Shown here: one piece after another, positions 1 to 11,960 of the stretch
Numbering within the stretch: the first letter of the stretch is position 1
How the letters are laid out: each line of letters starts with the position of its first letter
Assembly: GCF_003589595.1 (NCBI RefSeq)
Contig: NW_020653337.1
Coordinates: 3,040,561 to 3,104,560 of the forward strand
Reading direction: 5' to 3'
Source: Hyposmocoma kahamanoa
Taxonomy: Eukaryota; Arthropoda; Insecta; Lepidoptera; Cosmopterigidae
Length of the DNA stretch: 64,000 nucleotides
The notes under the pieces: model-generated
What the model saw: only the letters and a program-made list of their open reading frames with translations
Database searches by the model: none
Told to the model about the DNA's origin: nothing
Position numbers and translations under genes: made by a program

Positions 1-500
1 TGGACAAAACTGAAAAATCACATTGTGCATTTTAAATAATTATGTATATATGTGCATCTCCGAGCACACCTGTTGCAAATAAATTTATAATTTATCAAAT
101 TCAAAAGAGCCCCGTACTCATAGCCAGATTTGTATTTCCTTTTCTTTTTGAATTCAAAATTTATGAAATCCTTGGTTTCTTGGTAATTTATTCTTTATTT
201 AATTAATTCTTTATTAATTTAATTCTTTTTATGTGGTTGTTTTATCGATGAACATACTTATTTACACTATAAATAATTCTTGTAAAAAAACGTAAACCAT
301 TTATGAATATTATGAAATCAAAATTAAAAGAAATACATATAATTCATAAAAATAAGAGGAATTGCAAGGAATTCTGTAAATGAATTGCTTTTATTAGAAA
401 TGGACGATTTGGCCTTTTAGGCCCCCTGAACAACATTGAACCGAAGAATAATCTAAACAATCACAAACTTTTAAAATTTTGAATCGATTTCTCCTGAAAG
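1..500. other. AT-rich sequence, nothing recognised
   Basis: Unique-looking AT-rich DNA with no ORF of note, no TIR or tRNA-like box. It ends at the target-site duplication of the element that starts at 512. Confidence 0.5.
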
Positions 501-511
501 TCGTATAATGT

Positions 512-1068
512 GATAATTATTAATACAAAGATCGAACACTCAGAAAAAACACTCAGAAAAAATTCCTTCGATCAGGTCTGATTCGTTTGCGTCGTGTACT
601 TGGTCTTTTCTTGGTCTTTAAGTGTTCGATCTTTGTATTAATAATTATAACAAACTAGTGGAGTAATTTCACAAAAAATAATTGAATATCAATTCAATAA
701 AAATTTCATTAATACAGTGAATAGCGACATCTCTCGCCAGGACTGGTAGCTGTAAAGGTACTAACTGGGTGATAAATCTGTCATAGATTTCTCATAGATG
801 GCGCTACGACTAAAAAGTCGTTGAAAGACCAAGTACAAAGACACATAGAAAAATTCGTGAGGTCCGTTGGTTCGTTCCGTGGCATAGTTGGTATAGCGTC
901 TGGCACGGTATGCAAGAAGACGTCGGTTCGAATCCGACCGGATCGAAGGAATTTTTTCTGAGTGTTTTTTCTGAGTGTTCGATCTTTGTTCGATTAATAA
1001 TTATAACAAACTAGTGGAGTAATTTCACAAAAAATAATTGAATATCAATTCAATAAAAATTTAATTAA
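512..1068 (+). mobile_element. Composite tRNA-like element, copy A (complete)
   Basis: A 557-bp unit flanked by an 11-bp TSD (TCGTATAATGT at 501-511 and 1,069-1,079). It opens with an inverted piece of its own 3' terminus (TTAATACAAAGATCGAACAC and following). Then come an about 85-bp direct repeat (622-706), a body of about 268 bp (707-974) and a second direct repeat (975-1,062). The body contains a tRNA-like module with A box TGGCATAGTTGG (880-891) and B box GGTTCGAATCC (925-935), both fitting the pol III consensus. No coding capacity, so it would depend on a LINE. It is not poly(A)-tailed; it ends in AAAATTT. I do not recognise a named family. Structure and TSD are read directly; calling it a SINE is inference from the pol III boxes. 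Confidence 0.85.
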
Positions 1069-1214
1069 TCGTATAATGTCGTCGTAAATAAATCGTATAA
1101 CCGATATGACTAGTCCACATCCCTAATAACGTCACGATGACAAGTGTCAAATTTGGCCTCTTATTTAGTGACGACTTATAAGATGTTTAAATGAAATATA
1201 ATCATAAATGTATT

Positions 1215-1340
1215 CAAATGCATATTTACTAAGAGCAACCCCTAGACTTTCTTGCTCATTCTTCTCAGGGGAATCTGCCTTACGAATGAGCGGTAGAGTT
1301 TAATCAATATGACGATTTCAATTGTAATTTGCGTGTAGCT
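1215..1340 (+). mobile_element. LINE 3'-end fragment
   Basis: The stretch with CTTGCTCATTCTTCTCAGGG followed by a second GAATGAGCGG motif matches, with divergence, the 3' ends at 27.62-27.74 kb and 32.61-32.75 kb. There it follows the remnant C terminus of a reverse transcriptase ORF. Only the untranslated tail survives here. Confidence 0.5.
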
Positions 1341-1662
1341 TACCATCAGTCGCTCAATTCGTTATTACCGTCACTTGATTATAAAACAAAAATAATCATT
1401 TTAACTTGGTTTGTCTACTTAGCGTTGTAAGTTATAATATATAAGTACCTCTAGTTGTATGTAGTGACCAACTGGCGAAGTGTTGTTATCGCTCACGGGG
1501 ACACCAAGATATATTCGTCATGCCGACTTGAACGGAGGAAATGTTATCTAGTTGCGTTTTTGTTGCGATGTTTATGCCTTTACAATCATAATCGTATAAC
1601 TATAAGTTGTTCTATGAACATTTTGATTACCTACTGTACAAAATGGAAACTTGAAATTCTTA

Positions 1663-1884
1663 AATAATAATAATAATAATAACGCACACACTCAACATAG
1701 CCCCGCAATAGGGAAACCCTGTGTCGCGGGTGCCATGGACACACACATAGACAACCACAAATTACACCCAAACTCACGAGAAAAATAAATGTAGGCCATA
1801 CAAATATTTCTCCCGGCCCGGGAATGGAACCCGGGGACCTCTGCGTGGCAGTCCGGTATGGTAACCGTTCGGCCACGGAGGCAG
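1663..1884 (-). mobile_element. tRNA-derived SINE (family S2)
   Basis: Read on the minus strand, a tRNA-like head (A box TGGCCGAACGGTTA; B box near GGTTCCATTCC) is followed by a body of about 150 bp, TTTCTCGTGAGTTTGGGTG through GGGGCTATGTTGAGTGTG, ending in (TTA)n. Related copies lie at 7.4, 15.2, 35.5 and 60.0 kb. The (AAT)n run at 1,663-1,682 is the simple-repeat tail seen from the plus strand. Confidence 0.8.
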
Positions 1885-2615
1885 TTTCTATGTTTAAATA
1901 CACAGGGTCATTTTTAAAATAGTAACACCATAAGAGCATCTGCACATGACGAGCGTTCAACGCGGCGCTTACGCTGAAATGGGTAGGTACAGAAGACTTT
2001 AGTATGGATTTATTCATAGAAGAAGTTGAGAAACGTCCTGCACTATGGAATATGATAAGTAAGGATTATACGAATAAGATTTTAAGGCAAAAGGCTTGGA
2101 AAGAACTTGTTCTTATATTCTGTGATGGAGATGACAATGACGAAAAGAAGAAAGTATTGGGTAAAGAATGGCACTGAAACAGTGGCAACACGCGCTCTGC
2201 GCTCGAGAATCGCCCGTCATGTGAACATGCTCTAAACAACATCTTTTGTTCCATACTTTTCGTCGCCTTTAATATACAATGGCACCTACTCTTCATGTAA
2301 AAACTGACGGTATGCTTGCTTGAGCTTGCAGCATGTAATTATATTTAGTACATTGGGTGTTTAGCGCTTTTCCCATTTTAGTTTGCTGGGTCTTGGAATT
2401 TTAAACTTTGAACAAATTATTTAACCATAGATGCGGAATGAAGAACAATGTAATAAGAGAGCGTTTTGTTGTGAAAGATAAAGTAGTGACTATAGGATAG
2501 AAAAAGGAAAGCTGTATGTTAATAACGACACATATTTATGGAGCGAATGCGTCTGGAAACGTGAAGATAGGTCGTTCGTACATATGTCAGCCAGATAAAA
2601 GACATCTCTAAAAAA
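1885..2615. other. No recognised feature
   Basis: Unique-looking sequence between the S2 SINE and the minisatellite. Short ORFs exist on both strands but show no splice context or recognisable domain. Confidence 0.4.
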
Positions 2616-2785
2616 GCTAGTTGACGTTTAAAAAACTGCGCTGTTGACGCTTTAAAAAACGCGCTGTTGACTTTTAAAAAACAGCGCTGTTTACTTTTCA
2701 AAACGGCGCTGTTGACTTTTCAAAAACAGCCCTGTTGTCGTTGAAAAGCGTACTGTTGACTTTTTAAAAGCGTCAAAAACGACGT
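2616..2785. repeat. Minisatellite, about 23-bp unit, 7 imperfect copies
   Basis: Repeats of a unit like GCTGTTGACTTTTAAAAAACA in register, unit length varying 21-24 bp by A/T-run slippage. Each unit carries the core CTGTTGAC or a one-base variant. Confidence 0.8.
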
Positions 2786-2789
2786 TATA

Positions 2790-2828
2790 AAATCTTAAGT
2801 ATCACGTTAAGTTTGATACTTAAGATTT
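2790..2828. repeat. Perfect 15-bp inverted repeat (hairpin)
   Basis: AAATCTTAAGTATCA (2,790-2,804) and its exact reverse complement (2,814-2,828) are separated by 9 bases. It directly follows the minisatellite. Confidence 0.75.
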
Positions 2829-2829
2829 A

Positions 2830-5800
2830 AATTCAACTCTATGCTGCACGCGATAAGAGCTATCCAAAGCCCAGAGTGTTCTTTGGACTGTACCTACGGT
2901 TTTAATTAAACAGAATGCAACTTAAAATTAAAAAAAAAATTGCGCAACATTTTACTGCGTCATATGTTTTTGCGTCTTCATACTTTCCACTTATATTACT
3001 GTGTATTGCCATAAAGAACTAATACTGTTTGTAAGGAGACGTGTTTTTACTGACAAATCAACGGTGTACACAGTAACCGATGGCGAATCAAACGCGCGAT
3101 ATGTTAATGCCGTCCGATCGTGACGCACGACGTCTACCGACAGATGTCGCTGCCAGATAGTATGTATTTTTTTTAAAGTTTATCATTCGACAGACCGCTT
3201 TTTGACGCGACGTGATTTATTTTAAAACCAGAGTGTGTTAAATTAGTTAACTCAATTTCCGTAAATTTTTTGAAGGCATATAGGTATAATACCGCTTATT
3301 AGGGCATTCTTGAATAAGCGTTATGCGCGAAAAACTTGGTAAAATTTTATACAAATTATTCTTAAAGAACATACAGCCATTAAAATTATAATAATACCTA
3401 AAAATATGTTTTGCGCGTGTAACTGATTACAATAGATAAGTTGAACGTCGAAACACACATCAATAAACAATACAGTTGAAGAATTACCATGTGAAATGTG
3501 TATGCAAAGATTTCGTATAATTATTAATTTTATAAACAGAAATCTCATTATCAACATCAATCACAGCAAAAAGTCATTAGCGGTTAACAAAAGTACTAGG
3601 GCAGCATGATTTGTACGTGGTAATTATAATTTCGCTATGTAAATCTGGACCACGCCCTTGTCGTGAATAGCATGCCTGTAATGCCTCTTATATTTTGATA
3701 AGACCTTTTTTAGCTTCACTAATCAGGTGGCTGAATGATGACCGAAGCAAGAGCGATTCAGAAAAAAATGTATAGTTTAAATATCTTATAAAAACGTAGG
3801 AATTTTTGTGGCACATCCTAGTGCAATGTTGCAGCTATCGATAATAAATATAAAAAAAAAGGTAGAAAAGCGATGATCTATTTCAGGTTTTATATTGTGG
3901 GTTGTCTTTAGAATACTTTAGCACTACGTATTTCGTTTTTGTAGAAATATTTCGGCTAATGAGGAAACCATGAAAATGCTTTAGGACAAATGTGTTTATT
4001 CCATATACAGCCATATATAACGTACAGTACCTACAGTCGTTTTCGAGTAAAACTTGTATTATAAATGTAAGTAGTATTTGATTGCCTTCCTTAAGTTCGT
4101 GTGTGCGAACCATTTCACTTCCCTGAAAGTTGATTCATATATCCTCCGGACATGCAATCTGCAAATCGCAGAAACGTGAAAAAACCAAATACTGTAAAAA
4201 GTCTAATTCTGATAGGCGCGGGGGTCTATTACCGAGGCACGCCGTAACTCAGAAACAAGTAAACACGGCAGTCGAGACATTTGCATCGCTATCGAGTTTT
4301 TAAATCTATGCAAAACGCGACGATACGTTGCACGGGCTCACGAGTTACCCCCCCACCGCGCCTTCAGTAAAAACACATGCCATTTCATAATACATCCCCC
4401 TTAACTTCATTCATGTGTGCCACTTTTGATTAATAACCTAGGATTACGAAGGACGCGATTAAAACATAATTTGAATACACTTACGACTTTTTAATCACAG
4501 TCATGTGTGAAGCCACTAGGTATTATTATAAGTAGCGTCGACAAAATGGCGGGCGCAAAAATTCGCGTGAAATTAATATTGAGATAAAGTGATAAATATC
4601 TTATAATAAATAAACAGCTTTTTTAAGCTACAAAAGTTGCGTATACGCATTGCTGGAGGCGTCAAAAGTAGGCGGTACTTATGATGAATAACGTGACGGA
4701 ATCCGGCGTCCAATCAGATCAATCTCGATTTTAATTATACGAATCGAGAACATCAAGACGCCTCTAGATCGAATATTAATATGTCGATGGAGAACGAGGT
4801 GATAGCGTCTCAGTCGGTCTTTGATTCACCGGTTGAATTTCGAATTTGAAACGCGTAATTTGATTTGCGGAACACTCGACATTCCGCGAAACTGATGTGC
4901 TAGATAACGCTCTTCCGCAAAAGATCGACGATACAACTGAGAAAATAAAAGCATTATTTATTACACTTGTTGCATCGCATCGGTCGGCGACGGGAATGAT
5001 CTTGATTGGACCTGTTCGTTACGTGTATTTTATACAACAACAACAACAAAATTATAATTATCTTCTGTTTTTCTGACATTGATCAAAAGACACCCTAAAA
5101 CTGAATAAGGTCATACACATATGCAGTCTTAATAAAAAACAAATTAAATAAAATTGTTTTTAGTAATATTTTTCTTCCTTCGGGACAGGCTAAGGCGTCT
5201 AATATTGCCAGATCTTTAGATACTAGTAATTTTTCTTCAATACTTTCAGTTTCTGACATTTTTTCGTGGGAAATTGTTTATCATTTTGAAACTCCTAAAT
5301 TGAACAAAAAAAGTTTCCCATAAATTACTTTTCACATTCCACCACTTTATTGACGGTGTGATATATCATAGAAGTGTTTAAAATAATTCAATTTAAACTA
5401 ACAACGTTTATTGTAAACAATGAAAACAATAGCATCAAAATGATCCATTTCCTTTTTGTAACACACAATCCCGTCGTGAAGATAGATAGTATCTCAAAAC
5501 GGGTCGTAGTGCGTCTATGACACGAAAATAATTAACTGCTCTCACCACCAAACATCATGTTTACATCGGCTACTCCCATCCCAATTACTACTGGCAATCG
5601 ATGGACTCCTCAGCGATCACAAAAACGGGCGCAGCTCTAGTACCGACTGGTTAGAAAAAAGAAAACCTCGCTGGCGCGTCGGCATGTGGCACGTCCGTTA
5701 ACGAGTCTTTGATGGATCGAGCTGCAATGTAACAATATTATACAAGCTAATACATTGTTCTTACTACTGCCTCAATTTTAATGAAATTTGTGAACCCATT

Positions 5801-6340
5801 TTGAACTTACGCTGACTTTACCGCGGTTGTTCTTTCTTTCATCGTTGTCGTAGTAATATGTTCGTTTTTAGCCAAATAGTTTATCCTCTAGGAGCTATTA
5901 TTTCATAAGATGTCATAAGAACGACAACGTTACATCAGTAACGCCAACTTTATTTCATGGTAATTTTCTGTTATTTTTGTAAACAGCCATATTCATTTAC
6001 TAACATTATGGTTCCCAGAATTTTGTGAAAAAATAATAAATAAAATAAAATTGGAAAAAAAACAAAAAATAAAATAAAAACAGTACAGACGCAAAAATTA
6101 AGTTCACGTGTTCATTGGAGGTATCGACGTGGATGTTAATAATAAAAATAATAGTTAGCACATACATTTTTACTGCTGAGCACACGCTTGCTCTCACAAT
6201 GAGAGAGCTTGAGCTACAGTTCTCACGCGGGCCCAATGGAAACTTCACACCCATCAATAAATTGCTTTGCAGATGTGTTCAGGTTACCTTACGAAGTTTT
6301 GCGCCATCGAAAAGCTCATGGTAAGTTTCAAATTAACTTT
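2830..6340. other. Repeat-poor unique sequence
   Basis: No TIR pair, SINE box or RT motif found. It contains GC-richer patches (about 4,200-4,380, 4,680-4,990 and 5,490-5,720) and a (CAA)n run near 5,036. A short open segment at 6,271-6,318 between TTTGCAG and GTAAGTT has splice-like ends but is only 48 bp, so it is not called as an exon. Confidence 0.4.
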
Positions 6341-6349
6341 CGCACATAA

Positions 6350-6425
6350 ATTCCGAAGAACTCCAAGGTGCAAACCCGGATTCGAACCTACGATCTACTG
6401 CTTAAGAGACGCTAGGTCGAATCTA
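6350..6425 (-). repeat. tRNA-like relic
   Basis: On the minus strand GGTTCGAATCC (near 6,380) is an exact B box, followed by GGGTTTG, with a weak A-box region about 40 bp upstream. Probably a degraded tRNA-derived SINE; body and tail are not recognisable. Confidence 0.4.
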
Positions 6426-7387
6426 AACGCCAAAGATAGAGTTAAAGACGTTTATTACATAAGTAAGTTATTACTCGAAGTATCCCTGTCGTTTGATATA
6501 AACGCCTCTAAATCTATCACATTTTTTTTAATATTGCTACACCACGGCAATTGGCACTTGGCTTCTGAATTGTTTTCTAATGGAAAATAAATGCGAGCTA
6601 GTGGAGTAGTGGACGATGCTGGTATGCGTTCGTCTTAATAGTTAGCCTAGGTATATCCCACTGCTGGCACTGGCGTAAGAGCGTCTACGCACTAAGTCCG
6701 AGTCGTATCAGGTCCGCTACCTAACGAAAATTGACGGTCCGAAATGTCAAAAAGATCCAGCATACTGTAATACGAAAACCGTTAATCACCCAATGTACTT
6801 GGAGCGGCAGGGAGGTTTTGCAACCTATTAAAATTTGATGGTGGTGTGGACTGTAAGGCGCGTTTTAGAAGAAGGTAAGGAAAGTCGGATTTACGGCTAT
6901 AGCATCGAGGTAATAAAAAGCATAGAAAATAGAAAGAGATATTATGAAGAAAAACTGTGCCGTACCTTGAAGTCCTCGTTAGGGCCGTATACGCTGGAGG
7001 TGTACGTGGCCGGGAAAATATTCATACGCAAACAAATCATATAAAATAATGCGGTTTTTCAATGAAAAATGTCCGTCATCCTCAAAACAGCGTAGAGTCT
7101 CGACCTTCCTTTTTTCTTTTTTTCGAAGTGGTCGCGGCGAGGTTCTCTAGTGGAGGATCTAGCACTCAGCGCACTCTAGTGGCGACTTCTTGTCTTCTAT
7201 CCCCTTCACTCAAATGTACAGTGCAAAAAGGAAGAGATGAAGTATTCGATGCCATGCCTAAGTAATGACATTAAAGTATTACCAAAGAAGCGGATATTGG
7301 TTTGAATGCGAAAGTTGAACATTGCCAATAGAAATTACATGGGAAATTTAAATTGTAATAATTCATGTGTGGCGTTACCAATACTAA
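6426..7387. other. No firm feature; faint LINE-like phrase
   Basis: Around 6,645-6,690 there is a phrase GTATATCCCACTGCTGGCA like one common in lepidopteran LINE 3' regions (from memory). A 69-codon ORF at 6,835-7,044 and a 67-codon ORF at 7,062-7,265 have no recognisable domain or splice context. Confidence 0.3.
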
Positions 7388-7556
7388 ATATCTGCCTTTC
7401 CTGGCTGAACGGTTACCATGACTGTCACGCAGAGCTCCTGAGTTCATCCCGGGCCGGGAGAAATATTTGTGAGTTTGGGTGTAATTTGTAGTTGCCTAAG
7501 TGTGTTTCCCTAGAGCGGGGTTATGAGTGTGTAGTGTGTACGTTATTATTATATAA
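7388..7556 (+). mobile_element. tRNA-derived SINE (family S2), internally deleted
   Basis: The head GGCTGAACGGTTACCATGAC, the CCCGGGCCGGGAGAAATATT junction, the GAGTTTGGGTGTAATTTG body and a TTATTATTAT tail match the S2 family. The TTTATTTCTCTC segment and the CCATGGCACCCGCG segment are missing. Confidence 0.75.
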
Positions 7557-7871
7557 TGACATGCTTCATTTATATGACAAACGTGTTTTTCTACTTAAAT
7601 TTTTTAAATTTGAATGAGATATTTTCAATATAATGTACAATGGGCGTTTATATGAACGTAGTGTACATTTTGGTGTACATGGGGTCTTATGAGCTTATAA
7701 AATTAATTGGAGCAACAAAATGCCATTTGTTTGTATCAGAGACATATCCAAACGTATCAAATGTCGATCTCAAAAAAGGCACAAACCAAATAGTTTTCCC
7801 TAAGATTTTTCTTCGTGTTTATTTACACTCAGTTTGTCATTTTTAGTCAAAAACATATTTATCGGATATTT

Positions 7872-8172
7872 CTTTTATGATACCTACTGACAGGACGTGC
7901 AAGTCGTGCATTTGCTGGAAAGCGACACGCCTGTCCATGACAGTCGGAGTGCCACGCAGAGCTTTAAATTGCAAAGATTTGAGGGGCACTACCACTGCGC
8001 CCGTCACCCTGAGACTTAAATTGACAAAACCCATGTGCCTGTAATTTCACCAGCACCCTTACCCTTCAAAACCGGAACACAGTAATGCTCACATGTCTGC
8101 TTGGCGGCAGAAATAGGTAAGGTCGCAGTACTTCCCTGGACGAACTCTTTCACACGGAGCTTTACTGCTGCT
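7872..8172 (-). mobile_element. Family G dispersed repeat, near full length
   Basis: Minus-strand copy. Read in family orientation it starts near GCAGTAAAGCTCC and includes AGAGTTCGTCCAGGGAAG and CCGGTTTTGAAGGG. It ends near CTTGATATTATAAAA, here eroded. It carries a stub of the ORF-like stretch that gives a peptide like MDRRVAFQQ. Non-coding in my view. Confidence 0.8.
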
Positions 8173-8174
8173 TA

Positions 8175-11100
8175 ATTGTCATGATAATACTCTGTTAATG
8201 TCGAACCTTGCAATAAAACATTACGGTAAAACAGTTGTCGACACTGGAAGACTGATTCGGCAAAAGCTTACACAACATTGTTTTCATTTACACTCTATTA
8301 ATTATGACTTGGTCAAATTTCGTAAAAAAAAATTTTGGATCGTGGCTCTAAAGTCGCAATACCTAATTTAAAGTTTAATTTTTTAAAATTTATTCCCCTT
8401 TAGCTTTACCTGTAGAGTAACAATGTTGTTCTTATTACTTACTGCTACAATTTTCATGAACCAAGGTTTTTATTGCTGTTTATTACCTGACACGTAATAT
8501 ACAACACATCGCCAAGACCGCCAGCGGACAATAACAGATCAAACTGATACTGTAAAAGAAATCAATTGAATTCATGAATAAATCGCATAAACTTGTCCAG
8601 CACTGTTATCAACGCGACATAATATTTTTTACTGCAGTTTCATAAAAGTGATTGCAAAAGCTCAACTCGAAGGCGACATGGTGGTATTTATTTTTTTATT
8701 AAATTCATTTTTTAACCGGCAATCGCATCCGCTATCTCGAAAATTGCTGGCGAGGCCCGAGATCGCGTCGATACGAGCTCCTTCACAATGTAAATTGTAT
8801 AATTAAAGAAAACTGTTGCGATTGCAATCGAACAGTACCTACTGATGGTAAATGAGAACACTTGAATTGTTATCGGAGGATACGCCAAAATTTATTTTCA
8901 AAAATGGAACACGGCAATAGTGTTGTACAAGTGCGGAACAAAGTCGAGGGATAAAATCGGATTGTTGCTTTAAATAAAAAAAGTGGTGTCGTTCCGATTG
9001 TGGCGGGCGAGCAGAGAGTTCGAGATTTGAAAATTAGCATTTTTGTCGAATAACTCTGCGGCGGTGTCTCGTTGAGCGCCCGATACCGACGAGCCGGCCG
9101 AAGCTGAGATTTTTTCGTTTTTCAGTGAGATTGGACTTTAAAATATTTCTCTATTCTTTGCTAAAGACAAGGGTTAAAAATGTTTACAAGTGGTAACCAA
9201 TAAAGATTAAGATTTTAAAGGAATTAGATTCAATTTTATCAAAATTATATGATTCGGTTAGTATTTTCGTTTAAACAGAAAGCTTTATAAATGATTTTTT
9301 TTTAAACTATGCTACACTAGCTCTGAGTCACTCTTTTTTAAGTGGTGTATAAAAAATTATTTAATGCAATAAAAATTAAATAAAATACCATTACTATCAG
9401 ATTTCTATAAAGACAGATGCCGACGTCAAAAAAAAACTAGCAAAAACCGAAAGCTCTCTGTTCTAAAATCGTTGACCCTTTATCTTCTCTCTTCCAGCTC
9501 GCGCTCATTGGGCCAGAGCCGAATTTATGTCGTCGAGTAATCCGGGCCCATTTGTATAGATAATTTTTATTATTGCCATCTCGTCGAAGCCGGCCGCAGA
9601 CGATAACCGCCGAAGGAAAGAGTTCGTAATGACAATTTAAATAAGGAAGATGTATTCCTTTCGGCAGTCGATAAGTTTGAATTTGAATTTAGAAGGAATT
9701 CGTAAGTGGAATTCGAATTTTTTAAATTATTAGGCTGTAGATATTCGATCGATTCTAATTAATTACTTTAACGACTAAGATATTAAAGTAGCTGTATTAC
9801 TTTATTACGGTAACACAAAATTGTAAAAATAATCATTATTATGCTGAAATGTGTGATCTTGTTTTTGCTCACCAATTCTTTGGGGAAGCAGAACGCTATA
9901 TTGATTAATTTTGGTCATATGACTAGTAACAAAGTGTGCCATGATTTGTTTTATTATTTTGAATAAATAACTTATGCCAGAGTAGAGTTTAACAGAAACT
10001 ATGCGTGTAAACTATTTTTAACACGGCCACACCGAGTTTATCTGCCCCCGCTCTTATGGCTGCGTTATCTCGCCCAGTGCATTAGTCTTCGATAATACAA
10101 CGATAAAACAGATTGGTCGGCGCCACGCTCGATTCAGATTGTACTCGATTTAAAAAACAAACAAAATCGATCCCCCAAGATAAAGATGTTATGGCTTGTT
10201 GTCGTAGTTAAGTGACTTAATTGTGGATTCCTATGGTATGTACGTCGGGTGATAAGGACATAATTTTAAGTAAAGTGGCCATTTATACTGTTTGTTAACT
10301 GTAATTATTCGATGTCTCGTCGATTTGTTTTGTTGTAATCGCTCGTATTCTTGTAATTTTGAATTGATCGATTTTTGTTTACTTGTTGATGCGTCCTAAG
10401 GAAATGGCGGTCTATTTTCCCGCTAAAATGAAGAGCCCGCATCGCGCATCGTACGTCATCAACCTCATTTTAGTGAGTTTATTATTTATCGTGTTTACCC
10501 CAAAACATAATTTACATTGCGTTCATTAGGCCGACGCACGTTGAAAGACTGAAAATTCTGTCTATTCGACAAAATAGTGTGATAACTGGCGTGCTAATGA
10601 CGCCATCACAGCCTCCATTTTGTTTTGTTTGTGCGGTCCTGTGAAGTATGAAAAGGTTTAGGGTTGTGTTGTCCAGCCTGTTTTGTTGGTTCAGTTTTTG
10701 TTTGGTGTTAAAAGGCAAAAAGGTCTTCGCTGTCGGTCGTTAATGAGTAGTTAGAGATAATATTTTATACTTTGACCGAGGTGTCCTTAAAAGGGCTGGC
10801 GGCCATATTAAATAAACACGACTTAAAAACAATCGATACAGTTTATGATTTACAAGACACAAAACATTAAAAAACAATGCTCTATTGAACATTCAAAAAT
10901 AAAAGTATAACAATGAGATCGCACGGGCTGAAGGCGAAGCCGAAAGCTGAATACAATCCCTTGCACAGTGGGCCGAAAGCGATCCAGATCTGGCTATCGG
11001 GATCTCAGTTTGTTCTCACATCATTACCCGCGCCGACGGCTACAAATTTACATCCAACACAATGGCTATCCACCATCGAGACATCATTAAGGTGATGCCG

Positions 11101-11735
11101 ATAGCGCCAGTCCCGCTACCGAACAAATGACCTATGGCACTCGCAAGTTTAGACGAAAATGGGCTTACCGCGCATGATAGTGGCGTTCTATTTCGGATGA
11201 AACGTTGCGGCGGTTATGCAGTAATCGCTGATTTACAATAATGACACAACGTCATATAAGAAACGAAAGAGCAAAGCATTATGAGCGTAGTATTGAATGT
11301 TGTAGAGTTGATTTCAGTTGGAAAGTGAGGATCGCGGGCGAGGACGACGATTTAGGAAAGGATCAGTCGGAGCTGGAGGCTATCGCCAACAATGGAACTT
11401 ATAACGTGGGTGATTGAGGAAAATTGGTGAAAAGATATTTGTTTAACTTTTTTAAAGCGCACGATAACGTGGTAAGCGTGGATTCACGGAACTTTGAACA
11501 GATAATGTAACTTTATCTTCTGAAATATATAATATGCAATGATGAATGTACCCGAATAACAGAGTCAGGAAGGCTTTTCATTGTTGACGCAGTTTCAACC
11601 ACAGTCCTTTAGTAGGTAGCTAAGTATATCACATATCGTCATCAATATATATAATAAATCAGCTTCTCTTCTATTTTAAGGCAAATGCTGGTGATCTGAA
11701 TCCTTTGTAACTTTTTATCCCTTGTAACTTTGTAA
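8175..11735. other. Repeat-poor region with CpG-rich blocks
   Basis: No TE signature found over about 3.5 kb. Three GC-richer, CpG-rich blocks stand out from AT-rich surroundings: about 8,700-8,790, 9,000-9,110 and 9,490-9,620. This is compatible with cis-regulatory DNA or an intron of a neighbouring gene, but nothing in the sequence proves it. Confidence 0.35.
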
Positions 11736-11960
11736 CTTTTATTCTATGCCTTGTAAGCCTACCGTTGTAAGCTTCATAGCTTGCCTACCCGAACTTTGCA
11801 TACAATGCGGCTCGTTACCGTGACGCGCGAGTGACGTGCGACGCGCGACACCGGCGCACGCCCAATCGCGCAATCTCACCGCCCTAATTTGCTGCGTCTG
11901 CGCAGACCGCACACCCGCCCGTGCTTTATTCGATCCACCTGTTTCATCAGCTTGCATGTT
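11736..11960. other. CpG-rich block
   Basis: About 225 bp with dense CG dinucleotides (GCGCGAGTGACGTGCGACGC and similar). A 72-codon ORF is open on the minus strand (11,739-11,957), which is easily explained by GC content. It could be a promoter or 5' exon, but I see no TATA-Inr pair or splice donor that settles it. Confidence 0.3.
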
